Source of the DNA: Seleniibacterium sp963677135
GTDB lineage: Bacteria > Desulfobacterota > Desulfuromonadia > Desulfuromonadales > Geopsychrobacteraceae
Assembly: GCA_963677135.2 (NCBI GenBank)
Contig: CAXXLS010000011.1
Location: forward strand, 42,504 to 106,503
Length of the DNA: 64,000 bases
Direction of reading: 5' to 3'
The translations under genes and the position numbers were made by a program. Positions 23,883-32,905 of this stretch are shown here, one piece after another. A model generated the notes under the pieces. The model did no database searches, had not been told where the DNA came from, and saw only the letters and a list, made by a program, of their open reading frames with translations. Numbering within the stretch: position 1 is the first letter of the stretch; every line of letters starts with the position of its first letter.

Positions 23883-26063
23883 GTGACGCTTGGTTCAACA
23901 TCACATAAGTCGCCGCAGACAGATTTCCGGGCGCAGGTTCTGATCGTCGACGATCAGGTCACGCTGCTCAGAAGTTTGCAGGCCTTGCTGTGCATCAACG
24001 GTTACCAGGTCGAACTGGCAAGCGGGGGAGCGGCCGCTATCGAGAAGCTCAAACTCCAGAGCTTTCACCTGGTCCTCCTCGATCTGCAGATGCCCCAGGT
24101 CGGGGGACTGAAGGTCCTCGAGTATATTCGCAAAGAGAACCTCGACACCGAAGTGATCATTATCAGCGGAGAATCCAGTTTCAGTGCCCTTCAGAAAGTG
24201 TTACGCCTGGGCGCCCATGATTTTATCCGCAAACCCTACGATCCCGAAGAACTGCTCAGCTCCGTGGCAAAGGGCGTGGACCGCTGCCTGATACGGCGAT
24301 CCCACGTCACGGTTGAGCGCTCTCTCACCGATTCCGAGCGTATTCACCGTTTTATTGTCAACAATTCCCCGGATTTTATCTACATGCTCGACGCCAGGGG
24401 CAATTTCAACTATCTCAATGAAAAGGTGGAGACCTTTCTCGGCTACAAGCGCCATGAACTGCTGGGCTGCCATTTCTCAAAAATCATCCATCCGAACAAT
24501 GCCCAGGACATTCACAACTGTTTCAGTGAACACCGCACCGGGGAGAGGGCGGCCCGGAAAATCGAGATGAGGCTGCAGGTCAATCCCGACAACGACCGTG
24601 TTAAGGGCCTGGCAAACCACGAACTCATTGTCGAGCTCAATGCCATCGGCATCTACAAAAAAGACAGGAACGGCAACAAGGTCTTCACCGGGACCCTCGG
24701 TTGTGCCCGGGACATTTCCGAGCGCAAAAAATCCGAGGCCCATATCAGTTTCCAGGCTTACCACGACATGCTGACCAGACTGCCGAACCGCCTGCTGTTC
24801 GAGGATCGCATGACCCAGGCCTTTGCTCAGTCGCGGCGCAGTGGCGCCCATTTCGCGTTGCTGTTCATCGATCTGGACCGCTTCAAGCTGATCAACGATA
24901 CCCTCGGCCACGTGGCCGGCGACCTGGTTCTTCAGCAGGTCGCCGAACGGATCCTCGGCTGTCTGCGCGCCGAGGACACCCTGAGCCGCTTCGGCGGGGA
25001 TGAATTTTTTCTGCTGCTTCCCGGCATCACCGGTCGCGACGGGGTGTCCGCGGTGGCGGAAAAAATTCTTCAGGCCGTCCGGCGGCCGTTCCAGGTGGAC
25101 AATCACGAGCTCTATCTGAGCATGAGTATCGGCATCGCCATCTATCCTGAAGCCGGTCAGTCCCGGGACGCCCTTCTGCAGAGTGCCGATATCGCCATGT
25201 ACCATGTCAAAAAACACGGCAAGGACGGCTACTGTTTTTATGACAAGGCCATGCCGGAACGGGCCGATTTCATTTCCGTCGAGCGGGATATCTACCGGGC
25301 GCTGCAGAAAAACGAGTTCCAGGTGTTTTTTCAGCCCAAGGTCGATTCGTCGAGCCACCGGATCATCGGGATGGAAGCTCTGCTCCGCTGGCAGCATCCG
25401 CAACGGGGCCTGCTCTACCCCGAAACCTTTCTGGCCTCCACCGAGGAATCCAAGCTCATTGTCCCCCTCGGCTACCGGGTGCTGCAGACGGTCTGCGAAG
25501 AGATGGTCCGCTGGCAGCAGCAGGGGTTGCCGCAGATTCGCGTCTCCCTGAATCTGTCGCCGGTGCAGTTGGAGCAGGACGATTTTGTCGAACGTTTTAT
25601 CCGCACCGTTCAGTATTACCAGATTGCCGCCGATGCCCTCGAACTTGAGATTTCCGAGCAGGGCGTTCTTCGCGATCAGCACAATGCCTCGGAAAAGCTC
25701 AAGGCGCTGCGGAATTTCGGCGTTTCGGTCACCCTGGATGATTTCGGGCGTGGTCACTCGTCCTTCAGTTATTTGCAGAACTTCCCGGTCAACACCCTGA
25801 AAATCGATCGTTCCTTCGTGCGCGAAATCGATGAACATCACCGGCAGCCCTTCGTCGCCGACGGAATCGCCATGCTCGCCAGGGGGATGAATCTGAATCT
25901 TGCCGCTGAGGGGGTCGAAAATCAGACTCAGCTCAAATACCTGCGCGATCTCGGCTGCCAGGAAGTGCAGGGCTATCTTTACGCTGAGGCGGTTGATGCC
26001 AAAGCCACCCTGGAAATGCTCAAATCGAGCTCTCCCGACGGACCCCACTTTACCCTTCACTGA
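23883..26063 (+). CDS. Response regulator REC-PAS-GGDEF-EAL
   Basis: A 726-residue cyclic-di-GMP protein. The receiver (~18-130) has phosphoacceptor Asp67 (LVLLDLQMPQVGG). A PAS domain follows (~155-285, NSPDFIYMLDARGNF ... ERKKSEA). The GGDEF domain (~290-455) has intact RFGGDEFFLLLPG near residue 370. The EAL domain (~465-715) has MEALLRW near 496 and LDDFGRGHSSF, so both synthase and phosphodiesterase motifs look complete. The start is GTG 23883 with AGGAG upstream. It lies 24 bases after the HDOD kinase, which probably phosphorylates it. Which activity dominates cannot be told. Confidence 0.93.
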   Translation: MTLGSTSHKSPQTDFRAQVLIVDDQVTLLRSLQALLCINGYQVELASGGAAAIEKLKLQSFHLVLLDLQMPQVGGLKVLEYIRKENLDTEVIIISGESSFSALQKVLRLGAHDFIRKPYDPEELLSSVAKGVDRCLIRRSHVTVERSLTDSERIHRFIVNNSPDFIYMLDARGNFNYLNEKVETFLGYKRHELLGCHFSKIIHPNNAQDIHNCFSEHRTGERAARKIEMRLQVNPDNDRVKGLANHELIVELNAIGIYKKDRNGNKVFTGTLGCARDISERKKSEAHISFQAYHDMLTRLPNRLLFEDRMTQAFAQSRRSGAHFALLFIDLDRFKLINDTLGHVAGDLVLQQVAERILGCLRAEDTLSRFGGDEFFLLLPGITGRDGVSAVAEKILQAVRRPFQVDNHELYLSMSIGIAIYPEAGQSRDALLQSADIAMYHVKKHGKDGYCFYDKAMPERADFISVERDIYRALQKNEFQVFFQPKVDSSSHRIIGMEALLRWQHPQRGLLYPETFLASTEESKLIVPLGYRVLQTVCEEMVRWQQQGLPQIRVSLNLSPVQLEQDDFVERFIRTVQYYQIAADALELEISEQGVLRDQHNASEKLKALRNFGVSVTLDDFGRGHSSFSYLQNFPVNTLKIDRSFVREIDEHHRQPFVADGIAMLARGMNLNLAAEGVENQTQLKYLRDLGCQEVQGYLYAEAVDAKATLEMLKSSSPDGPHFTLH

Positions 26064-26172
26064 CCCGCAGTTCCCCCCCCGCGATTTTACCCAGGCTGGT
26101 TTACATCGTGCCCCGGAGTGCTAATCTTCAATAAAGAAGGCCTCATTGACGAGGCACGGAGAGGAGGCAGAT

Positions 26173-26391
26173 ATGACTTACGGTGAAGGGCGGGTCTATA
26201 AAAAGGTGGAAGTGATCGGGGTTTCGGATGCCGGGGTCGAGGCCGCGATTCAGCGGGCCATTTACAAGGCCCAGCAGTCCCTCGACAGACTGTCCTGGTT
26301 TGAGGTTCAGGACATCCGTGGGCATATTGGTGCGGATGGCAATGTCAATGAGTACCAGGTTGTCCTGAAAGTGGCATTTGAACTGAAGTGA
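26173..26391 (+). CDS. Dodecin flavin-binding protein
   Basis: A 72-residue dodecin-family protein: VYKKVEVIGVSDAGVEAAIQRAIYKAQQSLDRLSWFEVQDIRG and a closing VNEYQVVLKVAFEL strand, the small three-stranded-plus-helix fold that assembles into a 12-mer and stores flavin. The Trp (LSWFEV) that stacks on the flavin is present. GGAGG precedes ATG 26173. It sits about 110 bases after the GGDEF/EAL gene and converges with the CoA-transferase gene. Confidence 0.93.
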   Translation: MTYGEGRVYKKVEVIGVSDAGVEAAIQRAIYKAQQSLDRLSWFEVQDIRGHIGADGNVNEYQVVLKVAFELK

Positions 26392-26402
26392 TTGTTCCGC
26401 CT

Positions 26403-26501
26403 GACCCGGCAGGCCGCTCTGTTATACGGTCCCGGGTCGGCATGATTCCGGTGACAGTCAGCACTGGACCGGCGGATTCCCGGTTGTCAGTGCTGCCTGT
26501 C
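26403..26501. terminator. Tandem hairpins between convergent genes
   Basis: Two inverted repeats in the gap between dodecin and the CoA-transferase. One is a 7-base pair of arms (26403-26409 with 26432-26438). The other is a long hairpin with 14-base arms and one mismatch (26453-26466 with 26488-26501), with an inner ACCGG/CCGGT stem. There is no T run on either strand, so it would be a structural barrier or a Rho-assisted end rather than a classical terminator. Confidence 0.5.
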
Positions 26502-26516
26502 CTGGTCTGTCATCGC

Positions 26517-27875
26517 TCAGCTCACGCCCTCCGCGATCCGGAAGGGGCAGGCCGTCCTGGCTTTGACCTGTTCAATCGTCGCTTCCGGTGCCAGTTCGAG
26601 CAGGGTCAGTCCGCTCTCCGCAGCGACGTCGAAAACGGCCAGATCGGTCACGACCATATCGACGACACCCTTTCCTGTGAGCGGCAGGGTGCACTCCTCC
26701 ATCAGCTTGGATGATCCGTCTTTGGCACAATGATCCATCATGATGATGATTTTTTTGACCCCGGAAACCAGGTCCATCGCGCCTCCGGGCCCCTTGACCA
26801 TGGCGCCGGGAATCATCCAGTTGGCCAGGTCCCCGTAGCGTGAGACCTGCATGGCGCCGAGGACCGACAGATCGATATGACCGCCGCGAACCATGGCGAA
26901 GGATTCCGAACTGTCGAAAAATGCGGATCCCGGCAGCCAAGTGATGGTCTGTTTGCCGGCATTGATCAGGTCGGGATCCTGCTGACCTTCGACCGGGAAG
27001 GGGCCGACGCCGAGCAGGCCGTTTTCCGCATGCAGGGTCACCGTGACATCATCGGGAATATAGTTGGCGACCAGGGTGGGCATGCCGATTCCCAGGTTGG
27101 CGTACATGCCGTTTTTGAATTCTCGGCTGATCCGTCTGGCCTGCCATTCGCGGGCCGGTGAGAAACCCTTGACGCTTACCTTGCCGGCCAGGGTGAGTTG
27201 TTCGATGGGCTTTTCCAGCTGCTGACTGACCAGAATCCGGTCGACATAATTGCCAGGCGTATGGATGTGGTGCGGGTCGAGTTCCCCGATTTCGACGATT
27301 TCCTCGACTTCGGCGACGGTGATCCGGCCAGCCTTGGCGCAGGCCTGGTTGAAGTTGTTGGCGGTATAGCGATAGACCAGATTGCCGGCCCGGTCCGCTT
27401 TCCAGGCTTTGACGATAGCGAGATCGGTTGTGATGCTCTCTTCCAGGACATACTCTTTCCCGCCAAAGGACTGAACCGGTTTGTTCTCCGCCAGGATGGT
27501 TCCATAACCGGTCCGGGTGAAAAATGCCGGAATTCCGGCACCTCCGGCCCGCAGTTTTTCGGCCAGGGTCCCCTGGGGCGTCAGTTCCAGTTCCAGTTCG
27601 CCGCTGAGAAACTGCTGTTCAAAGGTGGCATTTTCACCGACGTAGGAGGAGATCATTTTTTTTATCTGGCGGGTCTGCAGCAGCCAGCCGAGGCCGAAAT
27701 CATCGATTCCGGCGTTGTTGCTGGCAACCGTGAGCCCGGTCACCCCGCTGTCCCGCAGGGCCTTGATCAGGTTTTCCGGAATTCCGCACAGGCCGAAGCC
27801 CCCGGCGGCGACGGTCATATTGTCACGGGGCAGCCCTTCAAGGGCTTTGGCGGCGTCGAAAAAAATCGGTTTCAT
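26517..27875 (-). CDS. Fused 3-oxoacid/acetate CoA-transferase (alpha+beta)
   Basis: A CoA-transferase of 452 residues in which the A and B subunits are one chain, as in animal SCOT. The N-terminal half carries the A-subunit start MTVAAGGFGLCGIPENLI and RYTANNFNQACAKAGR; the second half (from ~REFKNGMYANLGIGMPTL) carries the catalytic Glu in ENGLLGVGPFP. Bacterial enzymes are more often two proteins. ATG 27875 follows AAGGAG. It moves CoA between succinyl- or acetyl-CoA and an oxoacid; the exact pair is not readable. It could serve acetate activation, as the fused enzyme of Geobacter relatives does (inference). Confidence 0.92.
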   Translation of the reverse strand: MKPIFFDAAKALEGLPRDNMTVAAGGFGLCGIPENLIKALRDSGVTGLTVASNNAGIDDFGLGWLLQTRQIKKMISSYVGENATFEQQFLSGELELELTPQGTLAEKLRAGGAGIPAFFTRTGYGTILAENKPVQSFGGKEYVLEESITTDLAIVKAWKADRAGNLVYRYTANNFNQACAKAGRITVAEVEEIVEIGELDPHHIHTPGNYVDRILVSQQLEKPIEQLTLAGKVSVKGFSPAREWQARRISREFKNGMYANLGIGMPTLVANYIPDDVTVTLHAENGLLGVGPFPVEGQQDPDLINAGKQTITWLPGSAFFDSSESFAMVRGGHIDLSVLGAMQVSRYGDLANWMIPGAMVKGPGGAMDLVSGVKKIIIMMDHCAKDGSSKLMEECTLPLTGKGVVDMVVTDLAVFDVAAESGLTLLELAPEATIEQVKARTACPFRIAEGVS

Positions 27876-28364
27876 CGTCCTGTCTCCTTTGTCTGAACGG
27901 ATGGGTTGTTCTTCGCGGCTCGGTCCTGGTTCCTGGGGCACAACCTGTTTCCGGATCCCGGCCCGGCCTGAACAGGGTCCAGGGACATTTCCTGCCCGGG
28001 GGATTTGACCCCAACAAAATCTAGTCTATCGTATCTTGAGCCAACTTTCTCGGTCACCCGGCAAAGACCAGGATGCCCGGAGGTTTTGTTCCTTTCTGGC
28101 AGCGCCGGGATGTCGGGGGACTGAGAACAGACCGACTGCCGCCGGACAGGAAGAGAACCCGTCCCGCCGGAAACCCGTTGGCAAGTTCAATAATGAAACG
28201 GTGAAGGGTTGCGACAGGCGTTTCAGCGCATGATATGGCTGTCGGAAAGATGATGAGACGGGATATCGGAACAGGCCTGGCGGCTGTTCTCGAGGGTGCT
28301 TCTGAGACAATTCTCGGTTTCGGGTGACCGGAATGGTGGTTTTATACCATTTAATGTTTTCACC
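27876..28364. other. Gap without a recognised gene
   Basis: About 490 bases upstream of the CoA-transferase. Short open frames exist on both strands but none has a ribosome site, codon pattern or family likeness. It must carry the CoA-transferase promoter. Near its right end, AATGGT (28332-28337) and ACCATT (28346-28351) form an inverted repeat just before the small-RNA promoter. Confidence 0.5.
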
Positions 28365-28404
28365 TTGACACAGATATGGTCATAGGTTATAAGTGGTCTT
28401 ACCA
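28365..28404 (+). promoter_or_regulatory. Sigma-70 promoter with TGGT-ACCA operator-like site
   Basis: Consensus -35 TTGACA (28365-28370), a 17-base spacer and -10 TATAAG (28388-28393; TTATAA one base earlier). TGGT-CTT-ACCA (28394-28404) lies over the predicted start point and matches the half-sites typical of FadR/PdhR-type GntR repressors. It drives the candidate RNA described next. Confidence 0.75.
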
Positions 28405-28604
28405 ATGTTTCAAAGGCGAGGCATGACGCTCCCTCCTTTGAAACAACCCACAAACGATCCATATCAAACGACCTGGCCTGCCGGGACACTGAAGGTGTCA
28501 GGATGCGGGCCGGTACAACATAAAAGCGACAAACAGTTTTACACGTGACCTCTCTCTCACGTATTGGCCCCGGCAGACCTTTCTCCCTGCCGGGGCATTT
28601 TTTT
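28400..28604 (+). ncRNA. Candidate small RNA, about 205 nt
   Basis: A complete stand-alone transcription unit: strong promoter, then a perfect 10-base 5' hairpin (28407-28416 with 28435-28444), a second stem GGCCTGC/GCGGGCC enclosing GACAC/GTGTC, and an intrinsic terminator (stem 28567-28576 with 28587-28596, then seven T). It lies alone between two minus-strand genes and points against both. A 41-codon frame (28423-28548) lies inside; its GAGG is too close to the ATG and is held in the hairpin, so an RNA function is favoured but a regulated small peptide is possible. I do not recognise a known RNA family. Confidence 0.65.
28567..28604 (+). terminator. Intrinsic terminator of the candidate small RNA
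   Basis: Ten-base perfect GC stem, ten-base loop, then A and seven T. It ends 44 bases before the RND pump stop codon on the other strand. Confidence 0.9.
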
Positions 28605-28647
28605 CGGCTCAGTCAAAGACCGGTGGTTCCGGATTCCCGTCAGCTGT

Positions 28648-31600
28648 TTACCTCCCCAGCTTTTTGATCCCCGCCTGCAGTTTATCCAGATAGTAATAGA
28701 TGATGGGGGTGATGTAGAGAGTCAGCAGTTGCGAAACCACCAGGCCTCCGACCACGGCGAGCCCTAAGGGGCGCCGTGATTCGGCTCCGGCCCCGATGCC
28801 GATGGCGATGGGGAGGGTGCCGGCCAGGGCCGCCATGGTGGTCATCATGATCGGGCGGAAACGGATCAGGCAACCCCGGTAGATCGCTTCGAGGGGGGCA
28901 AGGCCGTCCCGGCGCTGGGCTTCCAGAGCGAAGTCGATCATCATGATCGCGTTCTTTTTGACGATTCCCACCAGCATGATGATTCCCACAAAGGCATAAA
29001 GATTGAGTTCCGTGTCGAACAGCATCAGGGTGAGCAGGGCGCCGAACCCGGCTGCCGGCAGCCCCGACAGGATGGTCAGGGGGTGTATGTAGCTCTCATA
29101 GAGGATGCCGAGCACGATGTAAATCACGACAATGGACAGCACCAGCAGCAGCGCCAGTCCCCGAGTCGAGGCCTGGTAGACCTGGGCGGCTCCCTGAAAA
29201 CCGGTCGTAAAGGTTCCCGGCAGGCTGCGGGTGAGCTGTTCGATGGCGGCCACGGCAGCGCTCAGCGAGACGCCGGGCTGCAGGTTGAAGGAGAAGGTCA
29301 CCGCGGTAATCTGCCCTTCGTGATTGACCGAGAGGGGGCCCAGCCCGGTCCTGACTGAGACCAGGGAGGTCAGGGGGACGAGCCGGCCGTTGGCCGCTCT
29401 CACATAGAGCAGCTCAAGGGCGGCCGGATCGCTCTGAAAGCGGGGCTGCAGCTCCATGATGACCTGATACTGGTTGGTATCCGTATAGATGGTCGAGACC
29501 TGACGGCTGCCGAAGGCGGAATAGAGGGTTGTTTCAATTTGCTCGGCGGTCACTCCGAGGACGGCCGCGCGGTCGCGGTCAATGGTCAGGTTGAGCTGCG
29601 GGTTCTTGATTTCGAGGTCGGAGTTGACGTCCTGAAGCTGGGGCAGGGCGCGCAGCTGTTCCTCGAATTCGGCAGCCCTGGCATAGAGTTCTGCTGTATC
29701 CGGACTTTGCATGACGAACTGGTACTGGGCTTTCGACCGTTTGCTCTCAAGCCGGATCGGGGGCGGGTTCTGCAGGAAGATCCGGATTCCGGGGATCCCG
29801 TTGAGCCTGGGGCGGAGGCGCTGGATAATCTGGTCGGCATTGGCGTCGCGCAGGTGCCGTTCTTTCAGCCGGATGAACATGAACCCGCTGTTCGAACCGA
29901 CCCGGGATCCGGCCGCCCCGACGGAGGACATGAAGGCTTCGACGTCGGGGTCCTGAATGATGATATCGGCCAGCAGCGCCTGGTTGCGCTGCATCTCCTC
30001 GAAGGACGCGCCCTGAATGCCTTCGGTGGTGGCGCGCAGTGAGCCGGTATCGTCAGGAGGGAACAGTCCGGTGGGAATCCGGGTAAACAGCCACAGGGTG
30101 GCCAGGGTCAGGATAATGGTCAGCAGCAGGATGGTCCGGCGCAGACGCAGGATGAGATTCAGGGATTTTTCATAGAGTTTCAGCCAGCCGGCGAAGAAAC
30201 CTTCCATGAGATTGTAGAGAAAGCCATGGGGTTTTTCGGAGTAGGGCCTCAGAAAGCGGCTGCAAAGCATCGGCGTCAGGGTCAGGGAGACGAAGCCGGA
30301 AATCAGGATCGCCACCGAAATGGTCACGGCGAATTCGTGCAGCATGCGGCCGAGCATGCCCGACATGAACAGGACCGGGATGAACACGGCGACCAGGGAG
30401 ATGGTCATGGACAGGATGGTGAAGCCGACTTCACTCGAGCCTTTGAAGGCCGCTTCCCGGGGCGCGGTACCGTGCTCCATGTGGCGGATGATGTTTTCGA
30501 GCATGACGATGGCGTCATCGACCACGAAGCCGATGGACAGGGTCAGTGCCAGCAGGGTGATGTTGTTGATGGAAAAGTCGAGCAGGTACATGGCGGCGAA
30601 GGTGCCGACAACGGACAGGGGCAGGGCCATGCTCGGAATCAGGGTCGCCGGGAGATTTCTCAGGAACAGGAAAATCACCATGATGACCAGGGCGACGGTG
30701 AGGATCAGGGTGAACTTGACCTCGGCTACCGACTCCCGAATGGAGCCGGAGCGGTCGTACATCAGCTGCAGGTCGACGCCGCCGGGCAGCTGCCTTTTCA
30801 GCTCGGGGAGCAGATGTCTGATCCGGTCGATGACGGCAATGGTATTGGTCCCGGGCTGGCGCTGGATGGCCAGGATAACGGCGCGGCTCGCGCCGTCCTT
30901 GGTATAGAACCAGGCGGCAACGCGGTTGTTTTCAACACTGTTGGCAACGGTCGCGATATCCTTCAGGCGAACGGGGGCCTGGTTACGGTAGGCGATCACC
31001 ATCTCTTCAAAGGCCTCGGCATCATAGAGCTGGCCGCTGACCTGGATTGTGTAGGATTGGTTCTTCCCTTCAATACCGCCGGTCGGCAGATTGACATTCC
31101 AGCCGTCAAGGGCTTTTTCCACCTCATCCACGCCGATGTTGAGACTGGCAAGTTTGAGGGGATCGAGGCCGATCCGCACGGCGAACTTCTGGGACCCGTA
31201 GACGTTGACCTGGGCGACCCCGTTGACCATGGAAATCCGCGGGACGATCGTCGTGTCTGCGAATTCGTAGACATCAGGCAGGGCCAGGGACGTGGAGCTT
31301 AGGGCCAGGTAGAGAATCGATGCGGCGGCCGGGTTGACCTTGCGAACCGACGGCGGGCTGGTCATCTCCCTGGGCAGGCGGCGCGCCGCCTGGGAGACCG
31401 CCGCCTGAACGTCCTGGGCGGCGGCGTCGATATCGCGCTCCATGGCGAACTGGACGGTGATGATCGTCGACCCTTCACCGTTGGTCGAGCTGAGAGAGTC
31501 GATGCCGGCAATGGTGGACAACTGTCTTTCCAGAGGCGTGGCGACAGCGCTGGCCATGGTTTCGGGACTGGCCCCGGGAAGGCTGGCGCGGACCTGGATG

Positions 31601-31731
31601 GTCGGAAAATCGATGTTGGGCAGATCGTTGACGGCCAGCAGGTGATAGGCGAAGGCGCCAAAAATCATGATCGCCAGCATCACCAGGCTGGTCATGACCG
31701 GGCGCCTTATGAACAGCCCCGAGATGTTCAC
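28648..31731 (-). CDS. RND multidrug efflux pump, inner membrane subunit
   Basis: A 1027-residue AcrB/MdtB-type HAE1 transporter. Twelve membrane helices are implied, with two large periplasmic loops. The proton-relay pair lies in GFVVDDAIVMLENI, and the FIRRPV start and late GIVKKNAIMMIDFALE motif are typical. The start is GTG 31731, whose last bases overlap the stop of the adaptor gene, so the two are coupled. Order on the minus strand is outer-membrane factor, adaptor, pump. Substrates unknown. Confidence 0.95.
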   Translation of the reverse strand: MNISGLFIRRPVMTSLVMLAIMIFGAFAYHLLAVNDLPNIDFPTIQVRASLPGASPETMASAVATPLERQLSTIAGIDSLSSTNGEGSTIITVQFAMERDIDAAAQDVQAAVSQAARRLPREMTSPPSVRKVNPAAASILYLALSSTSLALPDVYEFADTTIVPRISMVNGVAQVNVYGSQKFAVRIGLDPLKLASLNIGVDEVEKALDGWNVNLPTGGIEGKNQSYTIQVSGQLYDAEAFEEMVIAYRNQAPVRLKDIATVANSVENNRVAAWFYTKDGASRAVILAIQRQPGTNTIAVIDRIRHLLPELKRQLPGGVDLQLMYDRSGSIRESVAEVKFTLILTVALVIMVIFLFLRNLPATLIPSMALPLSVVGTFAAMYLLDFSINNITLLALTLSIGFVVDDAIVMLENIIRHMEHGTAPREAAFKGSSEVGFTILSMTISLVAVFIPVLFMSGMLGRMLHEFAVTISVAILISGFVSLTLTPMLCSRFLRPYSEKPHGFLYNLMEGFFAGWLKLYEKSLNLILRLRRTILLLTIILTLATLWLFTRIPTGLFPPDDTGSLRATTEGIQGASFEEMQRNQALLADIIIQDPDVEAFMSSVGAAGSRVGSNSGFMFIRLKERHLRDANADQIIQRLRPRLNGIPGIRIFLQNPPPIRLESKRSKAQYQFVMQSPDTAELYARAAEFEEQLRALPQLQDVNSDLEIKNPQLNLTIDRDRAAVLGVTAEQIETTLYSAFGSRQVSTIYTDTNQYQVIMELQPRFQSDPAALELLYVRAANGRLVPLTSLVSVRTGLGPLSVNHEGQITAVTFSFNLQPGVSLSAAVAAIEQLTRSLPGTFTTGFQGAAQVYQASTRGLALLLVLSIVVIYIVLGILYESYIHPLTILSGLPAAGFGALLTLMLFDTELNLYAFVGIIMLVGIVKKNAIMMIDFALEAQRRDGLAPLEAIYRGCLIRFRPIMMTTMAALAGTLPIAIGIGAGAESRRPLGLAVVGGLVVSQLLTLYITPIIYYYLDKLQAGIKKLGR

Positions 31732-32891
31732 GGCCGACTCCCGTTGCTGCCGGGATCAATGTCCTTGATTCTGACTCCTTCGCGCAACCGCAGCTGGCCG
31801 TCGGTCACGACCTTCTCCCCCTCCGACAGCCCTTCGGCAATCACCGCCAGATCCCCTGAGTTGACGTCGATGGTGACCTGCTGTTGGTGGGCCTGATCAT
31901 TGACGACGACGAAAACGTAATTGCCGTTGAGGCCGCTCTGAACGGCACGGGCCGGAATGACCAGGGCATTTTTCCTGACCGTCAGCTGGATGGTGACCGG
32001 GACGAACTGCCCGGGCCAGAGTTCCTTGTTGGCATTCTCGAAATCGGCCTTGAGGCGAATGGTCCCCGTCAGGCGGTCGACAGTATTGTCAAAGAAGGAG
32101 ATCTCTCCGAACAGGGGGCTGCCGTCAGCGGAAAGGTCGTCGAGTCGGGCACGGAGCTCATTGGCAGCGAGGCGTCTCCTGATTTCGGCCAGGTGCTGTT
32201 CGGGCAGCGTGAAACTGACTTTAACGGGGGAGAGCTGATTGATGGTGACCAGGGACTGTTCCGAGGAGGCCTTGACGAGATTGCCTTCGTCGACCTGGAG
32301 TGCCCCGGTGTAACCGGCCAGGGGGGCGCGGATAACACAATGGTCCAGATCGAGTCGGGCGCTGGTCAGGGCGGCTTCATCGGCGAGGATGGTGGCCTGC
32401 AGGGTGGCGACGCTGGTCTCCGCCTGATCGGCCTTTTCGCTCGATACGTAGCCGCTGTTCACCGCGTTCCGGTAGCGCTCGGCCTGCCGGCGGGCATTGG
32501 CCAGCGCGGCCTGGCTCTTGGCCAGGGTGGCCTGGGCCTGGGCTACCCGGGCGGCAAAGGGGCGTTCGTCGATGGCAAAGAGCAGGTCGCCGCGCTCGAC
32601 ATACTGCCCCTCGGAGAAGGCGACCCGCTGCAGAATGCCGGTCACCTGGGGTTTGATCATGACCGATGCATAGGGTTCGACTGTGCCGACGCTGGTTAGC
32701 TCAAGGGGAACGTCAGCGACAGCGACCCGGGCCGTGGACACCGGAACCTCCCGGGGCCCCCCTTTGGCTGCGCCATTCCTGTTTTCGGACTCGCCTCCCG
32801 AGCACCCGGTCAGGATCAGGCTGAGCCAGAGCAGCACCGCAAAGAGTCGCCGAAAGGAGGGATAGCGTGTTAATGACAATGGACACATCAT
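31728..32891 (-). CDS. RND efflux periplasmic adaptor lipoprotein
   Basis: Membrane fusion protein of ~387 residues. It has a lipoprotein signal ending LSLILTGC. A barrel-sandwich hybrid half motif is seen in VTGILQRVAFSEGQYVERGDLLFAID, then a helical hairpin (AQATLAKSQAALANARRQAERY) and the return half VIRAPLAGYTGALQVDEGNLV, followed by beta-barrel sequence. ATG 32891 is chosen for the GAGAGGA upstream; the in-frame TTG at 32909 lies within that site. It links the pump to the outer-membrane channel. Confidence 0.93.
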   Translation of the reverse strand: MMCPLSLTRYPSFRRLFAVLLWLSLILTGCSGGESENRNGAAKGGPREVPVSTARVAVADVPLELTSVGTVEPYASVMIKPQVTGILQRVAFSEGQYVERGDLLFAIDERPFAARVAQAQATLAKSQAALANARRQAERYRNAVNSGYVSSEKADQAETSVATLQATILADEAALTSARLDLDHCVIRAPLAGYTGALQVDEGNLVKASSEQSLVTINQLSPVKVSFTLPEQHLAEIRRRLAANELRARLDDLSADGSPLFGEISFFDNTVDRLTGTIRLKADFENANKELWPGQFVPVTIQLTVRKNALVIPARAVQSGLNGNYVFVVVNDQAHQQQVTIDVNSGDLAVIAEGLSEGEKVVTDGQLRLREGVRIKDIDPGSNGSRP

Positions 32892-32905
32892 GATGCGTGA
32901 TCCTC

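Noticed and set aside
28036..28233. 65-codon frame in the CoA-transferase upstream gap
   Set aside because: No ribosome site, odd composition, no likeness.
30226..31302. Plus-strand open frame of 358 codons rich in Asp and Gly
   Set aside because: Antisense to the RND pump; composition is typical of a reverse-frame artefact.
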